From NCBI RefSeq assembly GCF_030149425.1, contig NZ_JASBRQ010000010.1, positions 62,001 to 126,000 on the forward strand: a stretch of 64,000 bases of DNA, in the 5' to 3' direction. Below are positions 9,530 through 18,436 of this stretch, piece after piece (the first letter of the stretch is position 1; each line of letters starts with the position of its first letter). Both the position numbers and the translations under genes were made by a program. The notes beneath the pieces are model-generated. The model was not told the origin of the DNA. It worked only from the letters and a program-made list of their open reading frames with translations, and searched no databases. Source of the DNA: Maricaulis sp. (GTDB lineage: Bacteria > Pseudomonadota > Alphaproteobacteria > Caulobacterales > Maricaulaceae).

Positions 9530-10222
9530 ATGAACCCGCATGTCCTCGTTGTAGAAGATGAAGACGCCCTGGCGACCCTGCTGCAGTATAATCTGGAGAA
9601 GGAGGGCTATAATGTCTCCGCCGCGGCTGATGGCGAAGAAGCCCTGATCATGGCCGAGGAAGAAACGCCGGATCTGGTTCTGGTCGACTGGATGCTGCCA
9701 AAAGTCTCCGGCATTGAGGTCTGCCGCCGGCTGCGCTCGCGCCAGGAGACTGCCAATGTGCCGATCATCATGCTGACCGCGCGCGGTGAGGAAACCGACC
9801 GTGTGCGCGGGCTCGATACCGGGGCGGATGACTACATCGTCAAACCCTTCTCCATGACCGAGCTGTTCGCCCGCATTCGGGCCGTTCTGCGCCGCATCCG
9901 TCCGGGCCTGGCCGAGGATGTGATCAAGGCTGGTGACATCACCATGGACCGCGTGGCTCACCGGGTGAAACGCGCTGACCGTGAGATCCATCTCGGGCCG
10001 ACCGAATTCCGCCTGCTCGACTATCTCATGCAGCATCCCGGCCGGGTGTTCTCGCGTGAGCAATTGCTCGACGCGGTCTGGGGTTCCGATGTCTATGTCG
10101 AGGCCCGCACCGTCGACGTTCATGTCGGCCGGCTACGCAAGGCCCTCAATACCAAGGAAGAGCGTGACCCGATCCGCACTGTACGTTCGGCGGGTTATTC
10201 CTTTGACGTGAGCGCCAGCTAG
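9530..10222 (+). CDS. phoB: Phosphate regulon response regulator PhoB
   Basis: OmpR-family transcription activator of the Pho regulon. The track ORF begins at 9395 inside phoU; the ATG at 9530 (MNPHVLVVEDED) after AGGAGTGAGG gives 230 residues, the usual PhoB length. The receiver domain has the acidic pocket VVEDED, phosphoacceptor Asp53 (LVLVDWMLP) and the conserved Lys in YIVKPF. The C-terminal winged helix reads HLGPTEFRLLDYLMQHPGRVFSREQLLDAVWG and RTVDVHVGRLRKAL. It is the last gene of the operon. The threefold Pho box at 4448 implies autoregulation. Confidence 0.97.
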   Translation: MNPHVLVVEDEDALATLLQYNLEKEGYNVSAAADGEEALIMAEEETPDLVLVDWMLPKVSGIEVCRRLRSRQETANVPIIMLTARGEETDRVRGLDTGADDYIVKPFSMTELFARIRAVLRRIRPGLAEDVIKAGDITMDRVAHRVKRADREIHLGPTEFRLLDYLMQHPGRVFSREQLLDAVWGSDVYVEARTVDVHVGRLRKALNTKEERDPIRTVRSAGYSFDVSAS

Positions 10223-10269
10223 CGCAGCTGCTCGGCTTCGTCGGGAAGCCCTCACTACCCGCAATAAAG

Positions 10270-10299
10270 AACGGCCGCCTCGGGGGAGAGGCGGCCGTT
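10270..10299. terminator. Bidirectional terminator between phoB and gcrA
   Basis: A perfect 12-bp stem AACGGCCGCCTC/GAGGCGGCCGTT encloses a six-base loop (GGGGGA). Both flanks are A/T-rich: AATAAAG on the left reads as CTTTATT on the minus strand, and ATTCTA follows on the right. It lies between two convergent genes and could stop transcription from both sides. Confidence 0.85.
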
Positions 10300-10335
10300 A
10301 TTCTACCGGACGGGGGTGAGAGGGGGGATGTCCGG

Positions 10336-10866
10336 TTAGAAATTATAGCGCCGCGTGGCGGCGATCGCGTCGAGTGCAGCGGCTGCATCGGAATTGCGGC
10401 GACGACGTTTCTGGCTCGGCTGATACGCCATGTCGGCGTGGGCTTCGCAATAGGTGTCGTCGGTACCGGTCTTGCGGCCGCAGAAGCGGAAGCTGGACGA
10501 GGCCGGGTCGCCGATCGGCCATTTGCACATGCTGTCCCGGAGGGTCAGGACAGTGGCAAACTCGCCAGAAGGCAGTACGGCAGGCTCCACCGGCGCCGGC
10601 GTCGGTGCGGAGGGCGCTGAGGGGGAGGGGCGCGGTGCGCGCGCCGCCGGCGCGGTGGTAGCCGTTGTAGTGCGCGGCCGGGCTGGCTTGACCGTACGGC
10701 GAGCCGGGCGGGACGGGGTGGCACGGCCAGACAGGCCCAGACGATGCACCTTGCCAATCACGGCATTTCGGGTAACACCGCCAAGCTGTTTGGCGATCTG
10801 ACTCGCACTCAGGCCTTCCGACCAGAGCTTCTTGAGTTGTTCTACACGTTCATCCGTCCAAGCCAT
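10336..10866 (-). CDS. gcrA: Cell-cycle regulator GcrA
   Basis: GcrA is a sigma-70 cofactor that activates S-phase genes at promoters methylated by CcrM (GANTC). The 176-residue product opens with the diagnostic N-terminal domain MAWTDERVEQLKKLWSEGLSASQIAKQLGG...RNAVIGKVHRLGL (about 1-45). A Pro/Ala/Thr/Arg-rich linker (about 50-115) follows. The conserved C-terminal region CKWPIGDPASSSFRFCGRKTGTDDTYCEAHA is the part known in Caulobacter to bind sigma-70. The start ATG at 10866 has GAGTGAG upstream. It is transcribed alone, convergent to phoB, and its presence restricts the host to alphaproteobacteria with CcrM control. Confidence 0.96.
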   Translation of the reverse strand: MAWTDERVEQLKKLWSEGLSASQIAKQLGGVTRNAVIGKVHRLGLSGRATPSRPARRTVKPARPRTTTATTAPAARAPRPSPSAPSAPTPAPVEPAVLPSGEFATVLTLRDSMCKWPIGDPASSSFRFCGRKTGTDDTYCEAHADMAYQPSQKRRRRNSDAAAALDAIAATRRYNF

Positions 10867-11067
10867 CTCACTCGATCTCCCGGTGGTGCGCTCTTAACTT
10901 TGATGAAGCTAATGAGCGCATATATCCATTCATGTTTAATTACACTAGATATTGTATCCGACGGAGCGCTTGCCACAAGATGTCTGTATGACGAAGCCTG
11001 TGGAAAGCTCTCTTGCCACGTCAATCGTTAACGGGGATGGTTACCCAGAGGTTAAAGGTAATTCGAT
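10867..11067. promoter_or_regulatory. Divergent gcrA / ABC-permease intergenic region
   Basis: About 200 bases, noticeably more AT-rich than the surroundings, between divergent gcrA and the ABC-2 permease gene. It must hold both promoters. No GANTC site, no full CtrA box and no perfect DnaA box were found by eye, although DnaA controls gcrA in Caulobacter. A weak DnaA-like word (TGTGGAAAG) is present near 11000. No ORF is supported. Confidence 0.4.
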
Positions 11068-11877
11068 ATGAGTAACTTAGACTTAAGACAGGTTACCGCG
11101 CCCCGTCAGTTCGGATTCATCAACTGGCTTGGGCTGTGGACATTGTACAAGAAGGAAGTCCGCCGCTTCATGAAAGTGGTCTTCCAGACGGTCCTGGCAC
11201 CGGTCGTTACCGTGCTGCTTTTCATGGTGATTTTCGCCATGGTCCTGTCCGAGGCGCGGCCCGATATTGCCGGTATTCCCTTCGCTCAGTTCATTGCTCC
11301 GGGCCTGATCCTGATGGGTGTGCTGAACAATGCCTTTGCCAATTCCTCGTCCACGCTCCTCGTCTCCAAGGTGCAGGGCAACACCGTCGACTTCCTGATG
11401 CCCCCGCTGAGCGCGCTCGAGCTTTTCCTGGCCTTTGTCGGCGGCGCCATGACCCGCGGCTTTATCGTGGCGCTGGCCAGCGGGACCGCCATGGCCTTCT
11501 TTGTGCCGCTCTGGCCGGAGAATGTCTGGGCGGTGGTCTATTACGGCCTGTCCGCCGCCGCCATGCTCGCCATGGTTGGCGTCATCGCCGGGATCTGGGC
11601 CGAGAAGTTCGATCACCTCGCCGTGGTCACCAATTTCATCATCATGCCGCTGACCTTCCTGTCCGGCACCTTCTACTCAGTCGCCGGGCGCGGCGTCATC
11701 GAGACGATCAGCCATTTCAACCCGTTCTTCTACATGATTGACGGTTTCCGCTACGGCTTCACCGGCCATGCAGACGGCTCTATCACGGTCGGCGTAGTGA
11801 TGACGCTGGGCATCAACATCGCCCTCGCGATCTGCTGCTATGGTGTGCTTCGTGCAGGCTGGCGCTTGAAGAGCTGA
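11068..11877 (+). CDS. ABC-2 type transporter permease
   Basis: A 269-residue membrane protein with six predicted helices and the ABC-2 permease pattern. There is a cytoplasmic N-terminus (LYKKEVRRFMKV), then helices around VLAPVVTVLLFMVIFAMVL, FIAPGLILMGVLNNAF and MPLTFLSGTFYSV, and the characteristic HFNPFFYMIDGFRYGFTGHAD motif near the end. It resembles the YadH/NodJ group used in export of lipids, polysaccharides or drugs. No ATP-binding partner is encoded beside it in this window, so the ATPase must be elsewhere. A terminator follows directly. Confidence 0.88.
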   Translation: MSNLDLRQVTAPRQFGFINWLGLWTLYKKEVRRFMKVVFQTVLAPVVTVLLFMVIFAMVLSEARPDIAGIPFAQFIAPGLILMGVLNNAFANSSSTLLVSKVQGNTVDFLMPPLSALELFLAFVGGAMTRGFIVALASGTAMAFFVPLWPENVWAVVYYGLSAAAMLAMVGVIAGIWAEKFDHLAVVTNFIIMPLTFLSGTFYSVAGRGVIETISHFNPFFYMIDGFRYGFTGHADGSITVGVVMTLGINIALAICCYGVLRAGWRLKS

Positions 11878-11898
11878 GCCGGTCAGCCTAGAGGGTGT

Positions 11899-11932
11899 GG
11901 GGTCTTTGCGCCGTCGCGGCGCGCCCCTTTTT
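11899..11932 (+). terminator. Intrinsic terminator after the ABC-2 permease
   Basis: The stem GCGCCG/CGGCGC with a TCG loop (11908-11922) is flanked by an outer GGGG/CCCC pairing and followed by TTTTT. This is a standard Rho-independent terminator reading on the plus strand, separating the permease gene from argD. Confidence 0.85.
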
Positions 11933-11946
11933 CGAGGAGATGTCCC

Positions 11947-13134
11947 ATGCCCGCACCGATGATGGATACCTATGCCCCGCCGGATCTGGTCTTTGACCGT
12001 GGCGAAGGCGCCCGGCTATATACCGAAGCCGGTGACAAGTATCTGGACTTCATCTCGGGCATTGCGGTGAATTGCCTGGGGCATGCCCACCCGAAGGCCG
12101 TCGAAGCGCTCACCGAGCAGGCTGGCAAGCTGTGGCACTTGTCCAATATGTTCAAGGTCCCCAAGGGGATTGAACTGGCCAACAAGCTGACCGAGGCGAG
12201 CTTTGCCGATCGTGTCTTCTTCACCAATTCCGGTGCCGAGGCCATCGAATGCGCGCTGAAAACGGCGCGGCGCTATCACTATGTGAACGGCAATCCGCAG
12301 CGCTATCGCATCATCACCTTCACCGGTGCATTCCACGGCCGCACCTATGGCGCCATCAATGCTGGCGGCAATCCGAAATATCTTGAGGGCTTTGGCCCGG
12401 CGATGGAAGGTTTCGACCAGGTCGAGTTCGGTGATCACGACGCTCTGAAGGCGGCGATTACCGAGGAAACCGCAGCCATTCTTGTGGAGCCGGTCCAGGG
12501 CGAAGGCGGTGTGCGCGCGCTTCCTGAAGCCTGCCTGCGCGGCCTGCGCGAGCTGTGCGACGAGCATGGCCTGCTCCTGATGTATGACGAAGTTCAGTGC
12601 GGCGCCGGACGGACCGGCAAGCTGTTCGCCTATCAGTGGACCGATGGAGCCGAGCCGGACATCATGGCCACGGCCAAGGGGATTGGCGGCGGTTTCCCGA
12701 TGGGCGCCTGCCTGGCGACGGAAAAAGCGGCCGCCGGCATGGTCGTCGGTACGCACGGTTCCACCTATGGCGGCGGCCCGCTTGCCATGGCTGTCGGCAA
12801 TGTCGTGTTCGACGAGCTGACCGCCGACGGGTTCATGGATCACGTCGTCGACGTTTCCAACTTCCTGCGCCAGCAGCTGCACGGTCTTGCTGACCGTCAT
12901 GCCGACAAGGTGGTGGAAGTGCGCGGCAAGGGCCTGTTGATCGGCATCAAGCTGAAAGACGGTTTCGATCCGAAAAAGCTCGCCGGCCTGTGCCGCGAGC
13001 GCCATCTCCTGGTCGGTGCTGCGGGCGATAATGTCTCCCGCATGGCGCCGCCATTGATCATCACCCGTGATGATGCCAGCGAGGCGGTCAAAGTACTCGA
13101 CGAGGCGCTCGGCCTGCTGCAGGGCGCTGGCTAG
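11947..13134 (+). CDS. argD: Acetylornithine aminotransferase (ArgD)
   Basis: Class III PLP-dependent aminotransferase of arginine biosynthesis; many ArgD enzymes also serve as succinyldiaminopimelate aminotransferase in lysine synthesis. The 395-residue sequence has the substrate region FISGIAVNCLGHAHP, the PLP phosphate-binding region FTNSGAEAIECALKTAR, the Asp of LLMYDEVQCGAGRTG and the Schiff-base Lys244 in ATAKGIGGGFPMGA. The ATG follows GAGGAGATGTCCC. hslO starts three bases after its stop. In many alphaproteobacteria argF lies between argD and hslO; here there is no room for it. Confidence 0.95.
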   Translation: MPAPMMDTYAPPDLVFDRGEGARLYTEAGDKYLDFISGIAVNCLGHAHPKAVEALTEQAGKLWHLSNMFKVPKGIELANKLTEASFADRVFFTNSGAEAIECALKTARRYHYVNGNPQRYRIITFTGAFHGRTYGAINAGGNPKYLEGFGPAMEGFDQVEFGDHDALKAAITEETAAILVEPVQGEGGVRALPEACLRGLRELCDEHGLLLMYDEVQCGAGRTGKLFAYQWTDGAEPDIMATAKGIGGGFPMGACLATEKAAAGMVVGTHGSTYGGGPLAMAVGNVVFDELTADGFMDHVVDVSNFLRQQLHGLADRHADKVVEVRGKGLLIGIKLKDGFDPKKLAGLCRERHLLVGAAGDNVSRMAPPLIITRDDASEAVKVLDEALGLLQGAG

Positions 13135-13137
13135 ACA

Positions 13138-14073
13138 ATGAGCGAGACCACGCGCGATCCCCTCGGGGAGCAGGACAATATTGTTGCCGGCTTCCAGGTC
13201 GAAGACCGGGCCGTGCGTGGCCGCATTTCCCGGCTCGGTGAGACCATCGACCTCATCCTCGGGGCGCATGACTATCCCGAGCCGGTTGCGCGCATGCTGG
13301 GTGAGGCTGTGCTGGTCGCCGGCCTCATCGGCAATGCCCTCAAATTCAACGGCCGTCTGATCATTCAGGCCCAGGGCAGCGGGCCTGTGGCTTTCATTGT
13401 TGCTGAATACACCGCCGGCGAAGGTGTGCGTGGCTATGCCAAGATCGATCCGGATAGGGTCGAGGCGGCGATTGCCGGGCGTGCCGAGGGGGAGGGCTGG
13501 GTCCAGACCCTTCTCGGTGAAGGCGTGATGGCCATGACCATCGACCATGGCCCGAATATGGAGCCCTATCAGGGTGTGGTGCCGCTTGAAGGCGATAGCC
13601 TGGTCGACAGCGCCGAAACCTATTTCGCCCAGTCAGAACAGTTGCCGACCCGCATCCGTGTCGCGGTCGGCGAGCATTGGGATGGTGAAGGGCAGCGCTA
13701 TTGGCGCGGTGGCGGCGCCATGCTGCAATCCTTTGCCGGTGATGAAGCCCGTGGCGACCCTGGTGCCGACTGGGAACATTGCCTCGCCCTGTTCAATACG
13801 GTTGAAGACGCAGAGTTGCTCGATCCGGAATTATCCGCCGGTGGATTGCTCTATCGCCTCTTCAATGAGGACGGTGTGCGCCTGTTCGAGCCGGTCAGTC
13901 TTCCGCGCCGCTGTTCCTGCGAACGTGAGCGCCTGGCGCGTATCATCGCGCGTTTCCCGCAAGATGATCAGGACCATATGCTGGTCGATGGCAAGATCGT
14001 GATGACCTGCGAATACTGCAACAAGAACTGGGACTTCACCCTGGACGATATCTCGGCCGCTAAATCCGCTTGA
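13138..14073 (+). CDS. hslO: Redox-regulated chaperone Hsp33
   Basis: Cytoplasmic holdase chaperone switched on by oxidation. The 311-residue protein has the Hsp33 N-terminal domain (VRGRISRLGETIDLIL, ALKFNGRLIIQAQGSGPV, GYAKIDP) and the C-terminal redox switch with four zinc-binding cysteines in a CxC...CxxC pattern (Cys259, 261, 291 and 294). It is coupled to argD with a three-base gap. Its 3' end overlaps the convergent glycosyltransferase gene by 14 bases. Confidence 0.95.
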   Translation: MSETTRDPLGEQDNIVAGFQVEDRAVRGRISRLGETIDLILGAHDYPEPVARMLGEAVLVAGLIGNALKFNGRLIIQAQGSGPVAFIVAEYTAGEGVRGYAKIDPDRVEAAIAGRAEGEGWVQTLLGEGVMAMTIDHGPNMEPYQGVVPLEGDSLVDSAETYFAQSEQLPTRIRVAVGEHWDGEGQRYWRGGGAMLQSFAGDEARGDPGADWEHCLALFNTVEDAELLDPELSAGGLLYRLFNEDGVRLFEPVSLPRRCSCERERLARIIARFPQDDQDHMLVDGKIVMTCEYCNKNWDFTLDDISAAKSA

Positions 14074-15625
14074 GCCAGGCGTTCGGGCAATAGGTCACAT
14101 TATGCCCGTAAAAATCGCATAGCGCGGTGTCGATTTGGTAGAGATCAGAGCTCGCCAGCATGAATTCCTGCACCGCGCGGTTCGGGCCGTCTTCATAGCG
14201 GCGATAGACCTCTCCCTGCAGATCAGCGACGATCCCGTCTTCCACCACGAGGTAGTCCCCGGGCAGAAGCTTGTTACGGAAATAGTCAAGGACGGCAGAG
14301 ACGCTGTCATAGGTGTGGGCACTGTCTTCCACGACCAGCCAGGGCCGCGGAGCCTTGGCAATCAGTTCATGCGGGAATGTTTCCGCCGGACGTGTGCTGT
14401 CAGCCAGCAGCAAGGTGGCGCCGTCCACCGGAGCGGCATTATCCTCGATATCCAGGGAAATAATCGTCGGGGTGAAACCGAGGGCTCCGCATTGGTCGCG
14501 GTACCACAAGGCGCTGCCGCCCTCTGATGTTCCGACCTCAATGATCGATTGCGGCCGCAATTTCTCCAGCAGTTGCAAGTAGAGAATGGCGTCGAAAGGG
14601 TTCTTAGCGAAGCGCCGGCCCTTATAGCGGGTCTTCAGGCAACCGGCCTGGACCTGATCGAGGAAACCGGTCGGGATATTGGCTTTGAAAGGGCGTGTAC
14701 CAATCGAGCCTGCCCGGCGTTTCTGCTCGTGTGCGTGCTGGTTTTCCCCGGCAAGCTCGGCCTGGCCGGGCCGGAGCGTTCCGATATAGCGCGCTTTGTA
14801 GTCGAGCGGCGCGAGCGGAGCGCCGGTCAGTTTTTCATACTCGGCGAACATCGCCTTGCGGGCTTCCTGGGGGCCATTGGTCGCGGCGCCACCATGCACT
14901 TGATGGAAGGTGGCCTCTCCAAGCATCATCCACGGCTCGCCATGAGATTTTTCTACTGCGCGTTTCCAAAAATCCAGATTGGCGACGCCGCCACCCGGTT
15001 GAACAAAGCGCTCGTCGAGCCCGCCGAGGCTTTGCCAGAGCTGACGGCTCAGGAAAACGCCATTGGATTCCGCGATCGGCCGGAACCAGCCTCCGGCGGA
15101 CGAGCCGGCCAGGACGGAGATATCGAACAGTCTGTAGCCGTCCTTGCGCCAGGGCTGGCTGGCCAGCAACCGGTCTTCCGCCGCCTGATCATACCCAGCC
15201 AGAACCGACCGCATCTGCACATCGGGGCCCAGATGCATGCCGATAGTACCGATCACCCGGTTCGGTGCGGCGCGATGCGCGTCGAGTGCATTGCGATAGA
15301 TGCCCGGTGAGGCAAGCCGGGCGCCATCGATGAACAAACCGAGCAGCCGGCCTTTGGCCTGCGCCGCGACTTCATTGATGGCCTTGAGCGGCGAGGGATT
15401 GCCCGGCGCGAAGCGTACAACGCGGACCCGCGGTTCGATCTCGCGCAGGGCCGTTTCGTCAACGGCTATGGGGGAGCCGTTATCGACGACCAGGATTTCG
15501 AAATCGATCTGCTTGACGCCACGCTGGTAGGCCTTGCTCAGCGTGAAAATAGTGCGCGGTAGCTCACGCTCCATGTCGTAGGCGCAGACGACAACGCTGA
15601 GATCAAGCGACGTCTCGTCAGCCAT
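14060..15625 (-). CDS. Glycosyltransferase family 2 fused to CmcI-like hydroxylase/O-methyltransferase domain
   Basis: A 521-residue two-domain protein. Residues 1 to about 290 form a GT2 (GT-A fold) domain: LSVVVCAYDMERELPRTI, the nucleotide-sugar site FEILVVDNGSP, and GLFIDGARL in the DxD position. Residues from about 310 resemble the cephalosporin hydroxylase CmcI / rhamnosyl O-methyltransferase family, with SAM-site-like EVGTSEGGSALWY, then VVEDSAHTYDSV and YLVVEDGIV as possible metal ligands. The fusion suggests sugar transfer plus O-methylation on a surface glycan, an inference. It shares TAATG with the upstream methyltransferase gene, so the two are translationally coupled. Confidence 0.85.
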   Translation of the reverse strand: MADETSLDLSVVVCAYDMERELPRTIFTLSKAYQRGVKQIDFEILVVDNGSPIAVDETALREIEPRVRVVRFAPGNPSPLKAINEVAAQAKGRLLGLFIDGARLASPGIYRNALDAHRAAPNRVIGTIGMHLGPDVQMRSVLAGYDQAAEDRLLASQPWRKDGYRLFDISVLAGSSAGGWFRPIAESNGVFLSRQLWQSLGGLDERFVQPGGGVANLDFWKRAVEKSHGEPWMMLGEATFHQVHGGAATNGPQEARKAMFAEYEKLTGAPLAPLDYKARYIGTLRPGQAELAGENQHAHEQKRRAGSIGTRPFKANIPTGFLDQVQAGCLKTRYKGRRFAKNPFDAILYLQLLEKLRPQSIIEVGTSEGGSALWYRDQCGALGFTPTIISLDIEDNAAPVDGATLLLADSTRPAETFPHELIAKAPRPWLVVEDSAHTYDSVSAVLDYFRNKLLPGDYLVVEDGIVADLQGEVYRRYEDGPNRAVQEFMLASSDLYQIDTALCDFYGHNVTYCPNAWLKRI

Positions 15626-16860
15626 TATGCCACCCCGAGGACACGGCGCAGATTTTCGCTGGTCGGAGCCAAGGCCTGGCTGCGGTCGATCAGGTCTCTT
15701 GGCGGATCTGCCGGTTCGCCCAATATGGCCCGGAGCTCGGGGTTGTAGCGGTCCTTGAGCCGCGGATTGCGGGGCTTCAGCTTGCGGATCATCAACAGGC
15801 CGGTCGGGGCGGTGTCAAACAGCGTCAGCTCGAGATCCGGCCGCAGGCGTTCCAGCAATGGCAGGAGCCGCCAGACATCGCCCGTCCAGACCTGGGTCTG
15901 ACGGTCCCGGCGTGCCTGCAAGGGGTGGCAGGGCAGGATATCGTCAATGATCACAGTCCCGCCGGCGCTCATGAAAGCCTCGAGGTTCATGAAATCGCGA
16001 TAGGCGAATTCGATCAGGTGCATGCCATCGATGAAGGCCAGATCGACCGGTTTCGTGATCGCGTCTTCGGCGTGGAAGAAGAAGAAATCGTCGCTGGTGG
16101 TCTCGAACAAGCGGGTGTTTTCGGGCACCTGTTCGAGATCATGGCTGGGGTCAATGGCAATGCTTTCGCATTGCGCCAGCTCCAGGCTGTGGCCGAGGCG
16201 GACGCCGATTTCCAGATAGAGCTGCGGCTTGAGGATGTCGTGCATCTCGCGCAGGACGTCGAGATAGGGCCGCGCCCCCGCGGTCCGCTCCGCGGCCGGG
16301 TCTGGATGCGGTGTGGTCTTAACCGGCAGAACGGTTTGGGCCAGCGGTGCTTGTATCGCCTGTAAATCGCCGCCCTTTTGAAACACGCCGACGAGGTCGC
16401 GCCAGGGGCCGCGATCATCCATCCAGCAATGCACGAGGCGCAAATCGGTCCAGTCTGCCAGGGCCTGGTAGGCGTCCGGGTAGAAGCGGTAGCAATCAAC
16501 CGGATACCGGTGAATGGGACCGCCGGATGGCGCGATAATGAACGCAAGCCCGCCCGGCTTCATGATGCGGGCGATCTCCGCGAATGTGCGCCAGAAATGG
16601 GCGCAATGCTCCAGCATCTGACCCGACAGGACGAGATCGAAGGCGCCATCTTCAAAAGGCAGGACGTAAGGGTCCTCAAGCACGAGGTCGACCCCGGGGC
16701 CCGGGGCTAGATCGACCCCGGTAAACTCGTGGTGGCCGGCAAAGAGCTGGCGGTAGGAGCCGTTCACGTCCGAGGCGCCCAGATCGACGATTTTCGACGG
16801 CGATTCAGGTCCGTACCAATCCACACACCGCTGCATGTTCTCCATCGATGAAGGGTGCAT
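15625..16860 (-). CDS. Protein with two SAM-dependent methyltransferase domains
   Basis: The preferred start is the ATG at 16860 with GGAGAG upstream (411 residues); the track ORF extends 19 codons further without support. The N-terminal domain is a class I methyltransferase: KIVDLGASDVNGSY is motif I, and VLPFEDGAFDLVLSGQMLEH is typical of the Methyltransf_11 group. The C-terminal domain (from about residue 205) resembles Methyltransf_24, with YLEIGVRLGHSLELA, LAFIDGMHLIEFAYRDF and TVIIDDI. A short linker rich in Pro and Ala joins them. The stop overlaps the start of the glycosyltransferase fusion gene. A role in glycan modification is inferred from that partner. Confidence 0.82.
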   Translation of the reverse strand: MHPSSMENMQRCVDWYGPESPSKIVDLGASDVNGSYRQLFAGHHEFTGVDLAPGPGVDLVLEDPYVLPFEDGAFDLVLSGQMLEHCAHFWRTFAEIARIMKPGGLAFIIAPSGGPIHRYPVDCYRFYPDAYQALADWTDLRLVHCWMDDRGPWRDLVGVFQKGGDLQAIQAPLAQTVLPVKTTPHPDPAAERTAGARPYLDVLREMHDILKPQLYLEIGVRLGHSLELAQCESIAIDPSHDLEQVPENTRLFETTSDDFFFFHAEDAITKPVDLAFIDGMHLIEFAYRDFMNLEAFMSAGGTVIIDDILPCHPLQARRDRQTQVWTGDVWRLLPLLERLRPDLELTLFDTAPTGLLMIRKLKPRNPRLKDRYNPELRAILGEPADPPRDLIDRSQALAPTSENLRRVLGVA

Positions 16861-16951
16861 GTCTGGTCTCTCCGGGGGACAGTTTGGATTGCGTGTTCGA
16901 CAGGATGTGCATGGCACGAAATGGCGGTAAAGCCCAGATGGATTGGATGTT

Positions 16952-18406
16952 TCAGCCCCGCCAGAAGCGTGGGCTCAGGAATACCAGCACAGCGAGGACC
17001 TCGAGGCGCCCGATCAGCATGTTGGCCGTCAGCACCCATTTCGCGCGGTCCGGCAAGCCCTCAAAGGTGCCTGCGGGGCCGATCATTTCGCCCAGGCCCG
17101 GGCCGACATTGGCCAGGCTGGTGGCCGCTCCGGACAAGGCGGTGGTGGTATCCAGTCCGATCGAAGAGAGCAGGGCGGCGCTGATCACATAGACAGCAAA
17201 GAAAACGAAGAAGAAGCCGAAGACAGAGTGCAGGGCGCTGTCGGGCACCATGCGGCCATTATATCGCAGCGGAATAATCGCGCTCGGCCGCAGCAGGTTT
17301 TCCATGTAGCGGCGCAAGGCGATGCCGGCGATCTGGTAGCGGAAAATCTTGACCGAACAGGTTGTCGAACCGGCACAGCCGCCGATGAACATGAACAGGA
17401 AAAAGGCGGCGCTGGCCGCAGGACCCCAGGTGCCGTAATCGGTCGTGGCGTAGCCGGTGCCGGTGATGATGGAGATTACGTTGAAGCTGGCCAGACGCCA
17501 GGCCGCGACATCCTCGTGCGGATCGGTCAGGACGAGGAGCAGTGTCAGCGCCACACAGGCGATCAGCACTACCGAGAAGAAGCCGCGGACCTGGGCATCG
17601 CCCCAGACCGCGCCGGGCTTGCCGCGCAGGGCGAGCAGGAACATGCCGAAGGGCAGGGCGGCGAGCAGCATGAAGACCATGGCGACCAGGTCGGCGCCAT
17701 TGGCGCGGAAGGCCCCGAGGCTGTTATCGGACGTGGAATATCCGCCTGTTGCGATCGTCGTCATGGCGTGGGCGATACTGTCGATCCAGCCCATGCCGGT
17801 GAGCCCGTAGGCGATGGCACAGGCACCGGTGAGTGCCAGATAGATCAGCGAAATCGCGGCCGCGATCTCCGTCGCGCGCGGCAGCACCTTGTCGGACGCA
17901 TCAGAGCTCTCCATGCGGAAGAGCTGCATGCCGCCAATCCCCAGCATCGGCCAGAATGCCATGGCGGTGACGATGATTCCGATACCGCCGATCCATTGCA
18001 GAATGGCGCGCCACATCAGGAAGCCTGGCGGGCGCGTGTCCAGGCCGGTCAGGACTGTGGACCCGGTTGTCGTCAGGCCGGAGACGCTTTCGAAGATCGC
18101 ATCGGTCCAGTCCATGCCCTGTCCGGCGAGCCGCAAGGGAATGGCTGCCGCCGCCGCCAGGGCCAGCCATGAGCCGACGGTAAGGATGAAGGCCGCTCGC
18201 GGTGACAGCGATGTAGCCTGGCTCCGTGTCGCCAGGGCGACTGCGCCGCCGAAGAAGAAACAGACCACCGCTGAGAGGAAAAACGCGCTGGCACTCTGGC
18301 GCTGGCCGGCGGCCGTGTCGATCGCCGCCGGGATCAGCATGGCCAGGGCCAGAACCGTTACCATCATGCCGATGGCGAAGAATACCGGACGCAAAGAGCC
18401 GGTCAC
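16952..18406 (-). CDS. TrkH-family potassium uptake protein
   Basis: A 484-residue polytopic membrane protein of the TrkH/KtrB superfamily of K+ channels/transporters. Four pore-loop selectivity segments are readable: LTTTGSTVL, TIATGGYSTSD, ITGTGYATTD and TSLANVGPG, each with the conserved Gly. A partner TrkA (NAD-binding regulator) is not in the window. The start is a GTG at 18406 with a weak ribosome site; MMVTVLALAM a few codons later is an alternative. It is read in the same direction as apaG (30 bases upstream) and the methyltransferase gene (about 90 bases downstream), so an operon is possible. Confidence 0.92.
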   Translation of the reverse strand: MTGSLRPVFFAIGMMVTVLALAMLIPAAIDTAAGQRQSASAFFLSAVVCFFFGGAVALATRSQATSLSPRAAFILTVGSWLALAAAAAIPLRLAGQGMDWTDAIFESVSGLTTTGSTVLTGLDTRPPGFLMWRAILQWIGGIGIIVTAMAFWPMLGIGGMQLFRMESSDASDKVLPRATEIAAAISLIYLALTGACAIAYGLTGMGWIDSIAHAMTTIATGGYSTSDNSLGAFRANGADLVAMVFMLLAALPFGMFLLALRGKPGAVWGDAQVRGFFSVVLIACVALTLLLVLTDPHEDVAAWRLASFNVISIITGTGYATTDYGTWGPAASAAFFLFMFIGGCAGSTTCSVKIFRYQIAGIALRRYMENLLRPSAIIPLRYNGRMVPDSALHSVFGFFFVFFAVYVISAALLSSIGLDTTTALSGAATSLANVGPGLGEMIGPAGTFEGLPDRAKWVLTANMLIGRLEVLAVLVFLSPRFWRG

Positions 18407-18436
18407 GGGCGCGGTCCGCCGTTGCTATGGCCGGGA

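Noticed and set aside
12016-13548. 510-residue minus-strand ORF across argD and hslO
   Set aside because: Spans two clearly coding plus-strand genes; composition is that of a shadow frame.
16943-18172. 409-residue plus-strand ORF across the TrkH gene
   Set aside because: Antisense to TrkH, whose four pore loops are intact; the ORF is Gln/Gly/Arg/Asp-rich with no domain.
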